NCBI RefSeq assembly: GCF_003977685.1
Contig: NZ_RYZH01000007.1
Location: forward strand, 62,001 to 126,000
DNA: 64,000 nt
Source: Tautonia sociabilis
Lineage (GTDB): Bacteria > Planctomycetota > Planctomycetia > Isosphaerales > Isosphaeraceae
Direction of reading: 5' to 3'
The position numbers and the translations under genes are program-made. Each line of letters opens with the position of its first letter. The first letter of the stretch is position 1. The notes below the pieces were generated by a model, which saw only the letters and a list, made by a program, of their open reading frames with translations, did not search any database and was not told where the DNA came from. Of this stretch, positions 9,018 through 19,400 are shown in pieces.

Positions 9018-10613
9018 TCACCGCCGCCGCCAGGGGCGGAGGGGAGCGGCGCGGCGGAGGAGGAGAACAGGACGATCGGCGGCGAGGTCGGGGAGGATCA
9101 GGCCCACCGCCAGGGCCGCGGCGCCGATGAGGGCGGTGCGGAGCACCCTCGGGCTGGACGGTGCCAGGCCGTCCCGCTCGAGGCCGGGAATCGGCGACGA
9201 GGGAGGGATCGCCGGCCCTCCGGTGAGCAGCGGGGTCGAGTTCCCCTGGGACTCGACCGGGAACGCGGGGGGGGGGAGAGGCGGATCCAGCGCGGTCGAG
9301 CCGATCGCCGGGCGGCCCCAGGCGACCCGGAGGCCGGCGAGCAGCATGGGAAGGCCTCCTGGCCCGACAACCGGGCGCGTCCCGTCGGGTCGGGAGGCCT
9401 CGGGAGCGAGGGGAACCGCCTCGGCCCCGTACCTCGACGCGGGGGGGGCGGGCCAGGCGTCGATCGCCGATAGCTCGTCCGGCTCGCGGCCGTCTTCCCG
9501 ATCCTCGGATGCGAGGAAGAGCCCCACGACGTCGGCATCGGGGGCGGGGGAGGGGATCACCGTGGGGATGCCCCCCTCTCCCCGGACCTCGGGCCCGGTC
9601 GGCAGCAGGCCGCCGACCGGGGCCGCGGCCACGGTGGGCAGGGGACGGGGGGACACATTGCCGAGCCCGTTAGGAACGAATCGGCCAACGCCGAAGGATT
9701 CGAGCAAGGTCCCAACCGTCCCCCCCGAGGCGTCGATCGCCGCCGATGAGGTCCCCCGGGCGGAGGACGAGCCGAGGAGGGTCGCCTGGCCGAGCACCAT
9801 CACGTTGGTCAATTCGCTCCCGAAGGAAACCGGAACCCCGCCGTCGTCCCCCGAGCCGGGCCGACCCGTCCCCGGGGAGAAGGGCGAGAGCGGATCGGAC
9901 AGGCCTCCCCGCTGGACTTCCAGGCCGTACCGGGCCGATCCCGATTCACTTCCGGAACCGGGAGACTCGATCCCCAGGTAGAGGATCGTCGGGTCGGGCC
10001 GAATGAAGGCGAGCATCTGCAAATCCAGCCCGCCGAACTCCGGATCGAGCGCCCAGGAGGAGATGAGATTCCCCCGCTCGTCGCTCAGGAAGACGCGGAT
10101 CGGGCCGAGGTGACTCGGGTCGGGAGGGCCGTCGAAGAGCCTCCGATAGGAGATCTGGAGCGATCGGGTCGTCGGATCGACCGGCAGGGCGAACAGGTCG
10201 AGGTCCCCCCCGGGGGTGATGCGGCCCTCCAGGCGGATTTCCCCCACGGGGGGCAGCATCATCGGGCCGTCCTGGTCGTCAGGGAGCACGATGCCGCCGT
10301 CGGCCCAGGGCTCGTCGGGCAGGGCCGCCGTCGGATGCCGCCAGGAGGAGATCCGCCAGGGGAAGCGGGTCGAGATCCGCCAGGGTTCGGGCTGTTTCTC
10401 GATGCCGCCGAGCGGCAGGAGGATCGACCCGGCGGGCTTCTCCGGCCCGAGCGGAGGCGAGGGCTCGGAGAGGAGGCCAACCTCGGCGAAGGATTCCAGG
10501 ACCGGGCCGATCGCCGCCAGGGAGAGCAGGGCTCGCCCTTCGAGGGCCTCGAGCCGGGGGCGTCGTCGCAAGCCGTGCTGCGGGTTCTTGGTGTGTCGGG
10601 CGACGCTGTTCAC
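9018..10613 (-). CDS. LEPR-XLL-type planctomycete envelope protein, hypothetical
   Basis: 531 residues, no known enzyme domain. The N-terminus carries RRRPRLEALEGRALLSL, matching the LEPR-XLL targeting motif of large planctomycete surface proteins. The middle is rich in Pro, Gly and Ser; residues about 130-240 read like a PPC-type beta-sandwich (GGDLDLFALPVDPTTRSLQ, then YLGIESPGSG). A hydrophobic segment ALIGAAALAVGLILPDL followed by Arg-rich RRAAPLRPWRRR ends the protein, like a sorting or anchoring signal. The GTG at 10613 is chosen because it puts the motif near the N-terminus; the ribosome site is weak. A run of ten C residues in the coding strand (9276-9267) is a possible slippage site. 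Confidence 0.6.
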   Translation of the reverse strand: MNSVARHTKNPQHGLRRRPRLEALEGRALLSLAAIGPVLESFAEVGLLSEPSPPLGPEKPAGSILLPLGGIEKQPEPWRISTRFPWRISSWRHPTAALPDEPWADGGIVLPDDQDGPMMLPPVGEIRLEGRITPGGDLDLFALPVDPTTRSLQISYRRLFDGPPDPSHLGPIRVFLSDERGNLISSWALDPEFGGLDLQMLAFIRPDPTILYLGIESPGSGSESGSARYGLEVQRGGLSDPLSPFSPGTGRPGSGDDGGVPVSFGSELTNVMVLGQATLLGSSSARGTSSAAIDASGGTVGTLLESFGVGRFVPNGLGNVSPRPLPTVAAAPVGGLLPTGPEVRGEGGIPTVIPSPAPDADVVGLFLASEDREDGREPDELSAIDAWPAPPASRYGAEAVPLAPEASRPDGTRPVVGPGGLPMLLAGLRVAWGRPAIGSTALDPPLPPPAFPVESQGNSTPLLTGGPAIPPSSPIPGLERDGLAPSSPRVLRTALIGAAALAVGLILPDLAADRPVLLLRRAAPLRPWRRR

Positions 10614-10894
10614 GGGCGAGCCCTCGTTCCCTGGGCCTCTCCGAGCCGGTGTCGGATCGGGTCGCAGCCATCGCCCCAGGCGACTCCCACCTGGCCGGGC
10701 CCGCCTGGTTCCCGGACGGGTCGCATCGGGCTGCTCCTCATCCGATCGAATTCCGAGCCATCGAGCCGACAGGATTCCGGCCCCTCCGCCGGCATCGCTC
10801 AGCAACGTGCGTGATCGACACCGAAGGAGAGACGCCGGTTCGAGTTCCGGCATTCGATCCGAGCGGCACGAGAATGGAACGGACAAGGGACCGC

Positions 10895-10923
10895 TCGACG
10901 GCGGCTCGAGGGAGGGCTAGAAT
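10895..10923 (+). promoter_or_regulatory. Promoter candidate for the helicase gene
   Basis: TCGACG (10895-10900), 17-nt spacer, TAGAAT (10918-10923), about 75 nt before the helicase start. Both boxes are near consensus in otherwise GC-rich DNA. The rest of the 385-nt gap 10614-10998 between divergent genes shows nothing else recognisable. Confidence 0.3.
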
Positions 10924-10998
10924 GGACACCCGTACCGTCCGGGATCATGCCCCAGGCCACAGGACCGGGGGAGCGAGGACGCCTCCGAGGAGGGCGGG

Positions 10999-13605
10999 AT
11001 GCCCCGAGACTCGGCCCGACTCCCGAGGACCCGGCCGCGACCTTCCGAGACGGTGGGCGTCCTGCCCGCGATCCGGTCGTCGGCCATCCGCTCGTGGTTC
11101 CTCCGGACCTTCCCCGGAGGCCCGACCCCGGCGCAGCGGCTGGCCTGGCCGGCGATCGCCTCGGGGGAGCATGTCCTGCTCGTCTCGCCGACCGGCTCGG
11201 GAAAGACGCTGGCCGCCTTCCTGGCGATCCTCGATCGGCTGTTCCGGGAGCTTGAGCAGGGCGGACTCGAGCCGGGGTTGCGCTGCGTCTTCGTGTCTCC
11301 GCTGAGGAGCCTCGGCTACGACATCGAGCGGAACCTGCTCGGTCCGCTGGAGGAGATCCGGCGGGACCTGGGGCTCGAGGCCAGCCCGGTGACGATCGGG
11401 GTCCGGTCGGGGGACACCTCCGGCCACCTGCGCCGGAAGCTGCGGGAGCGCCCGCCGCACCTGCTGATCACCACGCCGGAAAGCCTCTCGCTGCTGCTGA
11501 GCCAGAAGACCTGGGGGAGGATCTGGCAGGGGGTGGAGTACCTGATCGTCGACGAGGTGCACGCCCTGGTCCCGACCAAGCGGGGGGCGGACCTGGCCGT
11601 CTCGCTCGAACGCCTCTCGGCCCGATCGGCCCGGGACCCGAGCCGGATCGGGCTCTCGGCGACCTGCCGGCCGCCGGATCCGGCGGCTCGGTTCCTCGTC
11701 GGAGCGGGTCGGGAGGCCCGGGTCATCGAGGCTCCCCGGCCGGACGGCGAGCCGGGGCCGGCCATCGAGGTCGACTCGCTGCTCCAACGCGACGAGGAGC
11801 CGCATCGGGGGTTGACCTACCGTCGGCTCCTGAGGCGGATCCGGGACGAGGCGGACCGGAACCGGACGACGATCGTCTTCGCCAACACGAGGGCCGTCAC
11901 CGAGCGGATCACCCACGACCTGAGGGAGCGCCTCGGCTCGGAGGCGGTGGCCGCGCACCACTCGGCACTGGACGCTCGCCGCCGAAGGGCGGTCGAGGCC
12001 AGGATGAAGGCGGGGGAGCTGCGGACGGTCGTCTCGAGCACAAGCCTGGAGCTGGGAGTGGACATCGGCACCGCGGACCTGGCGGTGCTGGTCGGCCTGC
12101 CGGGCAGCGTCTCTCGGTGCCTGCAGCGGGTGGGAAGGGCCGGGCACCAGGTCGGGGCGAACACCCGAGGCCTGATGCTCGCCGCGACCCCCGCCGAGCT
12201 GGCCGGGGCGGCCGTGACGGCCAGGGCGGCGAGGGAGGGAAGGGTCGAGCCGCTCCGGATGGTGTCCCGGCCGCTGGACGTCCTCTGCCAGCAGTTGATC
12301 GGCATGGCCTGCGCCGGCGAGTGCTCGGCCGACGAGGCGTTCGCCCTGGTGACCCGGGCCGCTCCCATGGCCGGGCTGTCCCGGGACGAGTTCGAGGCCT
12401 GCCTCGACTTCCTGGCCGGAGCGCTGGCCGCCCCTCCGGGCGCCTGGGAGCCCGAGCCGGGAGCGTCGCCAAGATGGACCTCGCCGCGGATCTGGAAAAA
12501 AGCCGGCCTGTTCGGGGTGCGCAACTCGAAAATCGTCCGCTGGTTCCGAGCGAACGTCGGGACGATCACGTCGGAGGAGTCGGTCCGGGTCGTCGTCGAG
12601 GAGGAGCCAATCGGCACCCTGGAGGGGACTTACGCGGAACGGCTCCAGCAGGGGGACCGATTCGTGCTGGACGGCCGGGCCCTGGAGTTCCTTCGGCTGG
12701 ACGGCCTGACCGTCCACGCCCGACGGTCCGGAGGCGACCCGAAGCTTCCCCGCTGGACGAGCGACCGCCAGGGGCTCTCCGCCGAACTGGCGAGCGAACT
12801 GGCCGCCTTCCGGTACCGGGCCGCGACCTTGCTGGACGAGGGGCCCTCCGCGTTCCGATCGTGGCTGGTTGACTCGTACCGGCTGGAGCCGGAGGCGATC
12901 GGCGTGCTGGAGGCTCTGTTCGCGGCGCAGGAGCGGCTGAGCGAGGTCCCAAGGCCGGGGTCGGTGCTCGTGGAGGAGGCGCCGGACGAGCAGGGATATT
13001 CCTACACCTTCCATGCACCGCTGGGGCGGTCGGCCTGCGAGGCGGCTGGGCGGGCCGTTTCGGCGAGGCTGGGAAGGCGGTTCGGCCGGGACCTGAGGCT
13101 GGTGGTGGCGGACCTGGGCTGGCAGATCCGCCTGCCGGTCGAGGCGAGGTTGGGAGCGGACGACCTCGCCCCCCTGCTCTCCCCCGAGGGGTTCAGCGCG
13201 GATGTGCTCGAGGGGGTCGACCGCGGCGACTTGCTGGCGAGGCGCTTCCGGCACGTCGCGGCGACCGCGTTGATGGTTCTCCGCCGCCCGGAAGGGGGCC
13301 GGACGAAGGTGGGCGGCCTGCTCTGGGTCAGCCAGCGGCTCTTTCCGCTGGTGCAGGCGGCCTGCCCGGATCATCCCCTGCTGCGGGAGACGAGGCGGGA
13401 AGTCCTCGACGACCTGCTCGACGCGACGACGGCGAGGGCCTGGCTGGAATCGAGGCCGGTGGTGCGGTTCCGGTCGCTGGAAGGGCCGTCGCCCTTCGCC
13501 GCCGCGTGGATCGACGCGGCGGGACCGGAGCCGATGCGATTCGAGTCTCCCGAGGCGGCGTTGCGGCGGTTCCACGAACGGCTGTTCTCGGGAGACGATG
13601 CCTGA
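10999..13605 (+). CDS. Lhr-type superfamily 2 ATP-dependent helicase (Lhr core)
   Basis: 868 residues, the size of an Lhr core. Motif I is SPTGSGKT, motif II DEVH (in LIVDEVHALVPTKRG), motif III SATC, and the second RecA domain has TIVFANTRAVTER, STSLELGVDIG and QRVGRAGH. The remaining 400 residues match the Lhr winged-helix and beta-barrel region by position. Lhr proteins unwind RNA:DNA hybrids 3' to 5' and are linked to DNA repair. Start supported by GGAGGGCGGG just upstream. In many bacteria Lhr core is next to an MPE nuclease or ligase; none is adjacent here. Confidence 0.87.
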   Translation: MPRDSARLPRTRPRPSETVGVLPAIRSSAIRSWFLRTFPGGPTPAQRLAWPAIASGEHVLLVSPTGSGKTLAAFLAILDRLFRELEQGGLEPGLRCVFVSPLRSLGYDIERNLLGPLEEIRRDLGLEASPVTIGVRSGDTSGHLRRKLRERPPHLLITTPESLSLLLSQKTWGRIWQGVEYLIVDEVHALVPTKRGADLAVSLERLSARSARDPSRIGLSATCRPPDPAARFLVGAGREARVIEAPRPDGEPGPAIEVDSLLQRDEEPHRGLTYRRLLRRIRDEADRNRTTIVFANTRAVTERITHDLRERLGSEAVAAHHSALDARRRRAVEARMKAGELRTVVSSTSLELGVDIGTADLAVLVGLPGSVSRCLQRVGRAGHQVGANTRGLMLAATPAELAGAAVTARAAREGRVEPLRMVSRPLDVLCQQLIGMACAGECSADEAFALVTRAAPMAGLSRDEFEACLDFLAGALAAPPGAWEPEPGASPRWTSPRIWKKAGLFGVRNSKIVRWFRANVGTITSEESVRVVVEEEPIGTLEGTYAERLQQGDRFVLDGRALEFLRLDGLTVHARRSGGDPKLPRWTSDRQGLSAELASELAAFRYRAATLLDEGPSAFRSWLVDSYRLEPEAIGVLEALFAAQERLSEVPRPGSVLVEEAPDEQGYSYTFHAPLGRSACEAAGRAVSARLGRRFGRDLRLVVADLGWQIRLPVEARLGADDLAPLLSPEGFSADVLEGVDRGDLLARRFRHVAATALMVLRRPEGGRTKVGGLLWVSQRLFPLVQAACPDHPLLRETRREVLDDLLDATTARAWLESRPVVRFRSLEGPSPFAAAWIDAAGPEPMRFESPEAALRRFHERLFSGDDA

Positions 13606-13635
13606 GGACGATGGTCCGGCCGGCCGGCCCGGCGG

Positions 13636-14643
13636 TCAGAACTGGTCCGCGCCGATGACCTCGCCGCCCTTGCGGGTGGCCAGGGCTCGCCAGGTCGCCG
13701 GGGTGATGGTGTCGCGGACGAAGCGGACGGAGCCGTCGCCGAGGAGGGCGTTGACGCCGCCGGGGTGCCGGCTCCGGGCGGTCTTCCAGCCGTAGTCGCT
13801 GCCCCGGAGGCAGTCGTAGGTCCGGCTGTTGGGCGGAGTGAAGTGGGTGTAGAGCATGCTGCGAAAATCCCCCTGAACCCAGCTCCGGTTGCGGACGCCG
13901 GAGTATCGGAAGGGGGAGCGGCAGTCCTCGGGGGTGAGGGGGACGTACTGGTCGATCGGCACGTAGGCCGCCTCGACCTGGACGGTCGCCGGGTCGTCGG
14001 CCTCGGGCTTCGGGATCGTGAACCCGCCGGGGCCCAGAAGACTCTCACTCAGAAGCACCGTGTTGCTCGATCCGTCTCGAAGCTCGGCGAGCGTCGTCCC
14101 CGAGTTGTAGTAGAACGTGCCGTCCGGCGCGCCGTGGATCGCCGAGCCGCCGTTGCTCGCCCCGGAGCCGGCGCAGGCCATGTAGCTGCCGGGGGCGAAC
14201 CCAGGGGCCACCTCGCGGGCCTCGTCGCTTGGGCACAGAAGCAAAGCGAGGCGCATGCTGTAGATGGTCGTGTTCTCGGCCGAGTTGGTGGTCAGGCCGA
14301 TCAGCGGCACGTCGAAGTTCAGGGCGTTATAGGCGGAGGTCTGCTCGAGGAACGGGGTGAGCATGGCGGGCACGGAATACCGGTAATGCTCACCAGGAAC
14401 CCCGATGCGGACCCAGTAGTTCTCCGGCGGTGCGACGATCGCCCCGAACGGAAAGCGGCCGAGGGTGTCGTGATAGTTGTGCAGCGCGATGCCGAGCTGC
14501 TTGAGGTTGCTGGTGCACTGCATCCGCCGGGCCGCCTCGCGCGCGGCCTGAACGGCGGGCAGCAACAGGGCGATCAACACGCCAATGATGGCAATGACCA
14601 CCAGCAGCTCGATCAGCGTGAACCCTTGACGAGTCCGAGACAT
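13636..14643 (-). CDS. DUF1559 pseudopilin-like protein
   Basis: 335 residues. It begins [19 protein letters not shown], a type IV prepilin/type II pseudopilin methylation site and helix, then the conserved [22 protein letters not shown] region of DUF1559 and the C-terminal [17 protein letters not shown] block. This family is hugely expanded in planctomycetes; its role is unknown, with export by a prepilin peptidase system assumed. The ATG at 14643 follows GGAGGCCTTCC. It lies 28 nt behind the DUF4198 gene, so the two form an operon. Confidence 0.9.
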   Translation of the reverse strand: MSRTRQGFTLIELLVVIAIIGVLIALLLPAVQAAREAARRMQCTSNLKQLGIALHNYHDTLGRFPFGAIVAPPENYWVRIGVPGEHYRYSVPAMLTPFLEQTSAYNALNFDVPLIGLTTNSAENTTIYSMRLALLLCPSDEAREVAPGFAPGSYMACAGSGASNGGSAIHGAPDGTFYYNSGTTLAELRDGSSNTVLLSESLLGPGGFTIPKPEADDPATVQVEAAYVPIDQYVPLTPEDCRSPFRYSGVRNRSWVQGDFRSMLYTHFTPPNSRTYDCLRGSDYGWKTARSRHPGGVNALLGDGSVRFVRDTITPATWRALATRKGGEVIGADQF

Positions 14644-14671
14644 GGAAGGCCTCCAAGGTCTGGGGGACCGG

Positions 14672-15490
14672 TCAGGGCAGAACTTCCAGGGCGACGCTGG
14701 CGGTGTACGACTCCAGGTCAAACAACGCACGGTCTTCCAGGGCGGCAGGGAGGGTCTTCTGGGCCCGGATGATCCAGGTGCCGGCGCGGTCAACCCGGAT
14801 GGTGGCGATGCCGTCGTTGTCGGTCGGGATGGCGAAGCACCAGGCCTGGTCCGGCTTGAAGCCGATGTAGCGGGCGAAAACATCCTGGCGAGCGGCTGGC
14901 TTGCCTTGAAAGAGGACTCGAACCCGGAGGTCGGACCCGGCAACCCAGGACTCCGGCCCATCGAGCGGAACGATCTCGAACTCATGACCAAGGACCTTGG
15001 TGCTCCCCTCGTGCGCGTCTCCGGAAATAAGCAAGGCCTTGGCGAATTGGTGACTGCGCGCCGAATAGTCAACCGTGCCACCGAGCTTGGCGGCCTCGAC
15101 CTTCGAACCGGTGGCGTGGCGATGCCCCGTCTCGTCAATGACAAGCGTGTAAATCGAAGGGTGTCGGATGACCTCGGCCGTGTAGAGCCCCTCTTCGTCC
15201 ACCGTCACCACATTGGCATGGAGCGACGTGCCCTCGGTGCTCAGGTAGTTCACCGAGCCAGAGGGAGTATGCAGGCGATAGTCCTTGATCGTCTCGGCGT
15301 CGATCGGCATGTCCACCGGGACGATATGGCCCCAAGACAGATAAACCGTGTCTCGACTGCCCGGCGCCGTGAGCAACTGGCTGGCTAGCACCTTGATCTC
15401 GTGACCGCTTGCCCCTCCGGTCGTTCCGATCCAGATGACGGCCGTCGCCACACTCGTCCAACGGCCTCGGTTCGATCGCTTCCGCTCCAT
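14672..15490 (-). CDS. DUF4198-type exported protein
   Basis: 272 residues with a signal peptide ([16 protein letters not shown]) and two beta-rich halves. The pattern [11 protein letters not shown] at the mature N-terminus, a [20 protein letters not shown] middle and the C-terminal [20 protein letters not shown] strand are typical of DUF4198 proteins, thought to be periplasmic and sometimes linked to nickel/cobalt uptake. Codon use is less GC-biased than in neighbours (for example many ACC/GTC mixed with AAT, GTT-type codons), but not enough to claim transfer. First gene of an operon with DUF1559; function unknown. Confidence 0.7.
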   Translation of the reverse strand: MERKRSNRGRWTSVATAVIWIGTTGGASGHEIKVLASQLLTAPGSRDTVYLSWGHIVPVDMPIDAETIKDYRLHTPSGSVNYLSTEGTSLHANVVTVDEEGLYTAEVIRHPSIYTLVIDETGHRHATGSKVEAAKLGGTVDYSARSHQFAKALLISGDAHEGSTKVLGHEFEIVPLDGPESWVAGSDLRVRVLFQGKPAARQDVFARYIGFKPDQAWCFAIPTDNDGIATIRVDRAGTWIIRAQKTLPAALEDRALFDLESYTASVALEVLP

Positions 15491-15545
15491 CGCAAGACCC
15501 TCCCAGAGCGCGAGGAACGCGGTCGGTAAGAAGTATTACAAATTC

Positions 15546-15574
15546 ATAATAAACGCACCACCATCGCTCCACAA
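15546..15574 (-). promoter_or_regulatory. Promoter of the DUF4198-DUF1559 operon
   Basis: On the minus strand TTGTGG (15574-15569), 17-nt spacer, TATTAT (15551-15546; 5 of 6 matches). It lies in an AT-rich island (15530-15553) that stands out sharply from the surrounding DNA and ends about 55 nt before the DUF4198 start. Confidence 0.45.
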
Positions 15575-15712
15575 GGGCGCACCCGGGGAATTGCGAGGCA
15601 GGGCCGGGAATGCTTGCCAAGGGGGGAGTTACGGCGGTAGGCTTGGGCTCGGAGGCGAGTCCGTCCGGGCCGGCCCGAGGGGGCCGGCGGGCCGAGCGAC
15701 AGGGGGCGGGGC

Positions 15713-16411
15713 ATGTCGAGGGACGGTCCGGCCGCGAGGCCAAACGACGGAGACGAGTTGCGCCTGTTCCTCGACCGGATCCGATCGGGGGATGACGACG
15801 CGGCCCGGGAACTGCTCGGCCGGTATGAAGCGGAGGTCCGCCTGGTCGTTCGCCGGCAGTTGCCTCGGCTGCTGCGCTCCCGGTTCGACTCGCTCGACTT
15901 CCTGCAAAGCGTCTGGGGGAGTTTCTTCCGCCGGATGCGAGGGGGAGACGGGCCGGCCGACTTCGAGGATTCCCGGCACCTTGTCGCCTTCCTGGCCCGG
16001 GCCGCGAAGAACAAGGTGATCGACGAGTACCGCCGCGCCGGTAGCCAGAAGCAGGACATGAGGCGAGAGGAGCCCCTCTGGGTCGACGGGCAGCGCCCCC
16101 GGGAGGTGGCCGGCCACGAGGACTCGCCGAGCGAGGTGGCCCAGGCGCACGAGGCCCTGGCCAGGATGCGCGACCTGCTGCCCGAGGAGCGCCGGGAGAT
16201 CCTGGTCCTGAAGGCCGAGGGGCTCTCCAGCCGGGAGATCGCCGATCGCAAGGGGATCAGCGAGCGGACCGTGCAGCGCGTGATCGAGGACCTCCGACGC
16301 CGCCTCGACCTGGACTCACGGCCAGGGGTGGTCCCGGAGGGTGCCGAGCTCCCCTCCTCGGGGGCCCCAGAGGAACCGGATGGTCGCTCGCCCGATCGTC
16401 GAGACGAATGA
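15713..16411 (+). CDS. ECF-type RNA polymerase sigma factor paired with a kinase
   Basis: 232 residues. Region 2 is visible at about 45-110 (RFDSLDFLQSVWGSFFRRM) and region 4 with its helix-turn-helix at about 155-210 (LKAEGLSSREIADRKGISER). No anti-sigma gene is nearby. Its stop overlaps the start of the downstream Ser/Thr kinase by four bases (ATGA), so the two are translationally coupled. Planctomycetes have ECF groups genetically tied to Ser/Thr kinases, where phosphorylation is thought to replace anti-sigma control; this pair fits that pattern. Confidence 0.87.
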   Translation: MSRDGPAARPNDGDELRLFLDRIRSGDDDAARELLGRYEAEVRLVVRRQLPRLLRSRFDSLDFLQSVWGSFFRRMRGGDGPADFEDSRHLVAFLARAAKNKVIDEYRRAGSQKQDMRREEPLWVDGQRPREVAGHEDSPSEVAQAHEALARMRDLLPEERREILVLKAEGLSSREIADRKGISERTVQRVIEDLRRRLDLDSRPGVVPEGAELPSSGAPEEPDGRSPDRRDE

Positions 16412-19400
16412 CCGAGCCTTCCAGCCCGATCAGCCTGGCGACGACCTCCGGCCGGACCTGGGACGACGCCTCGTCTCCCGCCGCCGCCCGGCTGGCGCGC
16501 CGCTTCGAGGACGACTGGCGGCGGTCGCCCCCCCACGGCCGGCCCGACCCGGCCCGATACCTGCCCGACTCCCCCGACCAGCGCCCCGGCGCCTGGCTGG
16601 CGCTGCTGAGGGCGGATCTGGGCCTGCGCTGGGAGGCAGGGGACCGCCATCCGGTGGAGCGGTATCTCGAACGATACCCGGACCTGGACGACCAGGTGCT
16701 GGTCGGACTGCTGTACGAGGAGTTCTGCCTGCGGGAGGAGGCGGGGGCCGCCCCGGATCCCTCGGAGTTCGATCGGCGATTCCCGGAGCTTGCTCCCCAG
16801 TTGCGCCGGGTGCTGGATATCCATGAGTTGATCGGCGGAGCGAACGCGCCGACCCTGGGCTCGCTGGGGGGGACGGTCGACACCGGGGTCGCGCCGAAGA
16901 CCCGTCGCGAGGGGGAGCCCCGGCCGGACGACCCGGTCGAGTTCCCCGAGGCGGGGGAGACGATCGGCGGCTTCCGGCTGGCCGAGGAGCTGGGCCGAGG
17001 GTCGTTCGCCCGGGTCTACCTGGCCCACGAGCGGCTGCTGGCCGATCGCCCGGTGGCGCTGAAGGTGGCCTCGGCCGGGTCGAGGGAGCCGCAGACGCTC
17101 GCCCGCCTGCAGCACACGCATATCGTCCCGGTGCACAGCTACCGGGTCGACCCGGTGACGGGGCTGCACCTGCTCTGCATGCCGTTCTTCGGCCGGACGA
17201 CGCTGGCCGCCGTGCTGGCCGACCCGGCGACCGCGACGGCTCGCTCCGGGGCCGAGCTGCTGGAGGTGCTCGACCGGCTGGAGCCCCCCCCTCCCGGGGC
17301 TCCCCGGGGCGAGACGGCCGCCCGGAGGGCGCTGGCCGCTCGGTCCTTCTCGGGGGGGATCGCCTGGTGGGGAGCCCGCCTGGCCGAGGCCCTGCAGCAC
17401 GCTCACGACCGCGGGGTGCTGCACCGAGACGTGAAGCCGACCAACGTGCTGGTGACGGCCGACGGCCTGCCGATGCTGCTGGACTTCAACCTGGCGCTGG
17501 GACCGATGCTCGACGGCCCCGACGACGAGCCGGCGAAGCTCGGCGGCACGATCGCCTACATGGCCCCCGAGCACATCGAGGCCCTGGCCGACGGCGTGGA
17601 CACCGGCGTCGACGCCAGGGCCGACGTGTTCGCCCTGGGGGTGGTCCTGTTCGAGGCGATCGCCGGCACCCGGCCCTTCCCCGTGGTGAAGCAGGCGCGA
17701 TCGGTTCCCGAGGCGCTGCTGATGACCGCCCAGCAGCGCCGGGAGGGGGCACCTCCGCTGCTCCGGGGGGGGCGGCCGATCTCTCCGGCGCTGGAGGCGG
17801 TCATCCGCCGGAGCCTGGAACCGGACCCGGAGCGCCGCTACCAATCGGCCGCCGAGCTGGCCGCCGACCTCCAGGCGGTGGCCGACGACGGGCCGCTCCG
17901 CGTCGCCCTCGAGCCGCTGGGGAGCCGCTCGGTGCGCTGGGCCCGCCGCCATCGCCTTCGGTTCGCGGTGGCGGCCCCGTTCGTGGTGGCGGCGGCGGTG
18001 GCGATCGAGGCGATCCACCAGGCGCAGGTCAACCGGATGGCGGCCGAGGACGAGGTCGAGCGCTCCATCGGCCAGGCGGATCTGTTGCAGCAGCAGGGGA
18101 AGCTCAACGAGGCGATCCAGATCTACCAGCGCGCCGCCGAGGACGCCTCGCGCTATCCGTCCCTCTCGGGGCTGGCCCGGCAAGCCTCGGATCGCAAGAA
18201 GCGGGCCCAGTATACCCGGTATCTCTCCTCGTGCGCCGACGAGCTGTTCGACCAGGCCGATCGGCTGCGCTACCGCCTCTTCGGGTTCGTCGCCCCCGAA
18301 TGGCCGCTGGAGGAGGACCTTCGGGAGGTGCTGCGCGACTTCCGCGTCTTCGAGGACGTGGACTGGGCCTCTCGCCCGGACATCGCCCTGCTGAGGCCGG
18401 AGCAGCGCGGCCGGCTGCTGGACGAGGTGCCGGAGCTGCTGTTCCTTCGGGCGATTCACCAGTGGCTCTCGGGAAGGCCCCGGCCGGCGCTGGCGAACGA
18501 GGTGGCCGACCTGCGCGACCGGGCCGTGCGGGCCATGCCGCTCGACGACCCAAGACGGGCCCCCTGGGATCGGCTGGCTCGGGAGGTCGGCGTCGAGGCC
18601 CCGGCCGTCTCCCCTTCCTCGGCAGCGAGGAGATCGGGGGGGAACGCCTCGATGCGGGGGGCCGACGCGGCCTTCCTGTGGGGAATCGCCTTCGCCGCCC
18701 GGTTCCAGGGGACCGAGGATCCGGCCGACGCCGACCTCGCCCGGGCCTGGCTGGAGCGGGCCAGCCGACATCGGCCTGATTCCTACTGGCCGAGGTTCTA
18801 CCTGGCGACCTTCTCCCTGGAGATGGGACGCACCGGCGAGGCGCTGCGGCACGCCGACGCGGCCGTGGCCCTGAAGCCGACCTCCGCCTGGGCCCGGTTC
18901 AACCGGGCGATAGCCCTCTGGGAGTCGGGCAACTCGGTCGAGGCCGAGGACGACCTGAGAGCCGCGGCCGAGCTGGTCAGCGCGGGCGACCTGGATCACC
19001 TGGGGGAGCGTATCGAGCTGAATCTGGGCCTCCTGCGCTTCGAGCGGGGGGATCGCGAGGCGGCCCGAGCGCACTTCCGAAGGCTCCTCGGCGAGGCGCC
19101 GATCGGGACCATGATCGGCGGGATCGGGGCCCGGGGGCTGGTGGGCCCGACGGTCGCGACCGGCTCGGGGCTGGGGGGGCCGGTCGCCGAGCTGGTCGCC
19201 CGGGCGGCGACCTCGGCCGCCAACGGCTCGCCGTTCGCCCGAGCCGCGAAACTCAACCTCGCCCGGCTCGACCACGAGCAGGGGAGGGCCGACCTGGCCC
19301 TGCTGGCCTACAGCGACCTGCTGTTCGAGCAGCCCGGCCACCGCGAGGCTCGGCTCGGCCGGGCGCTGCTCCGGCTCGGCCTCGGCGACGCCGAGGGGGC

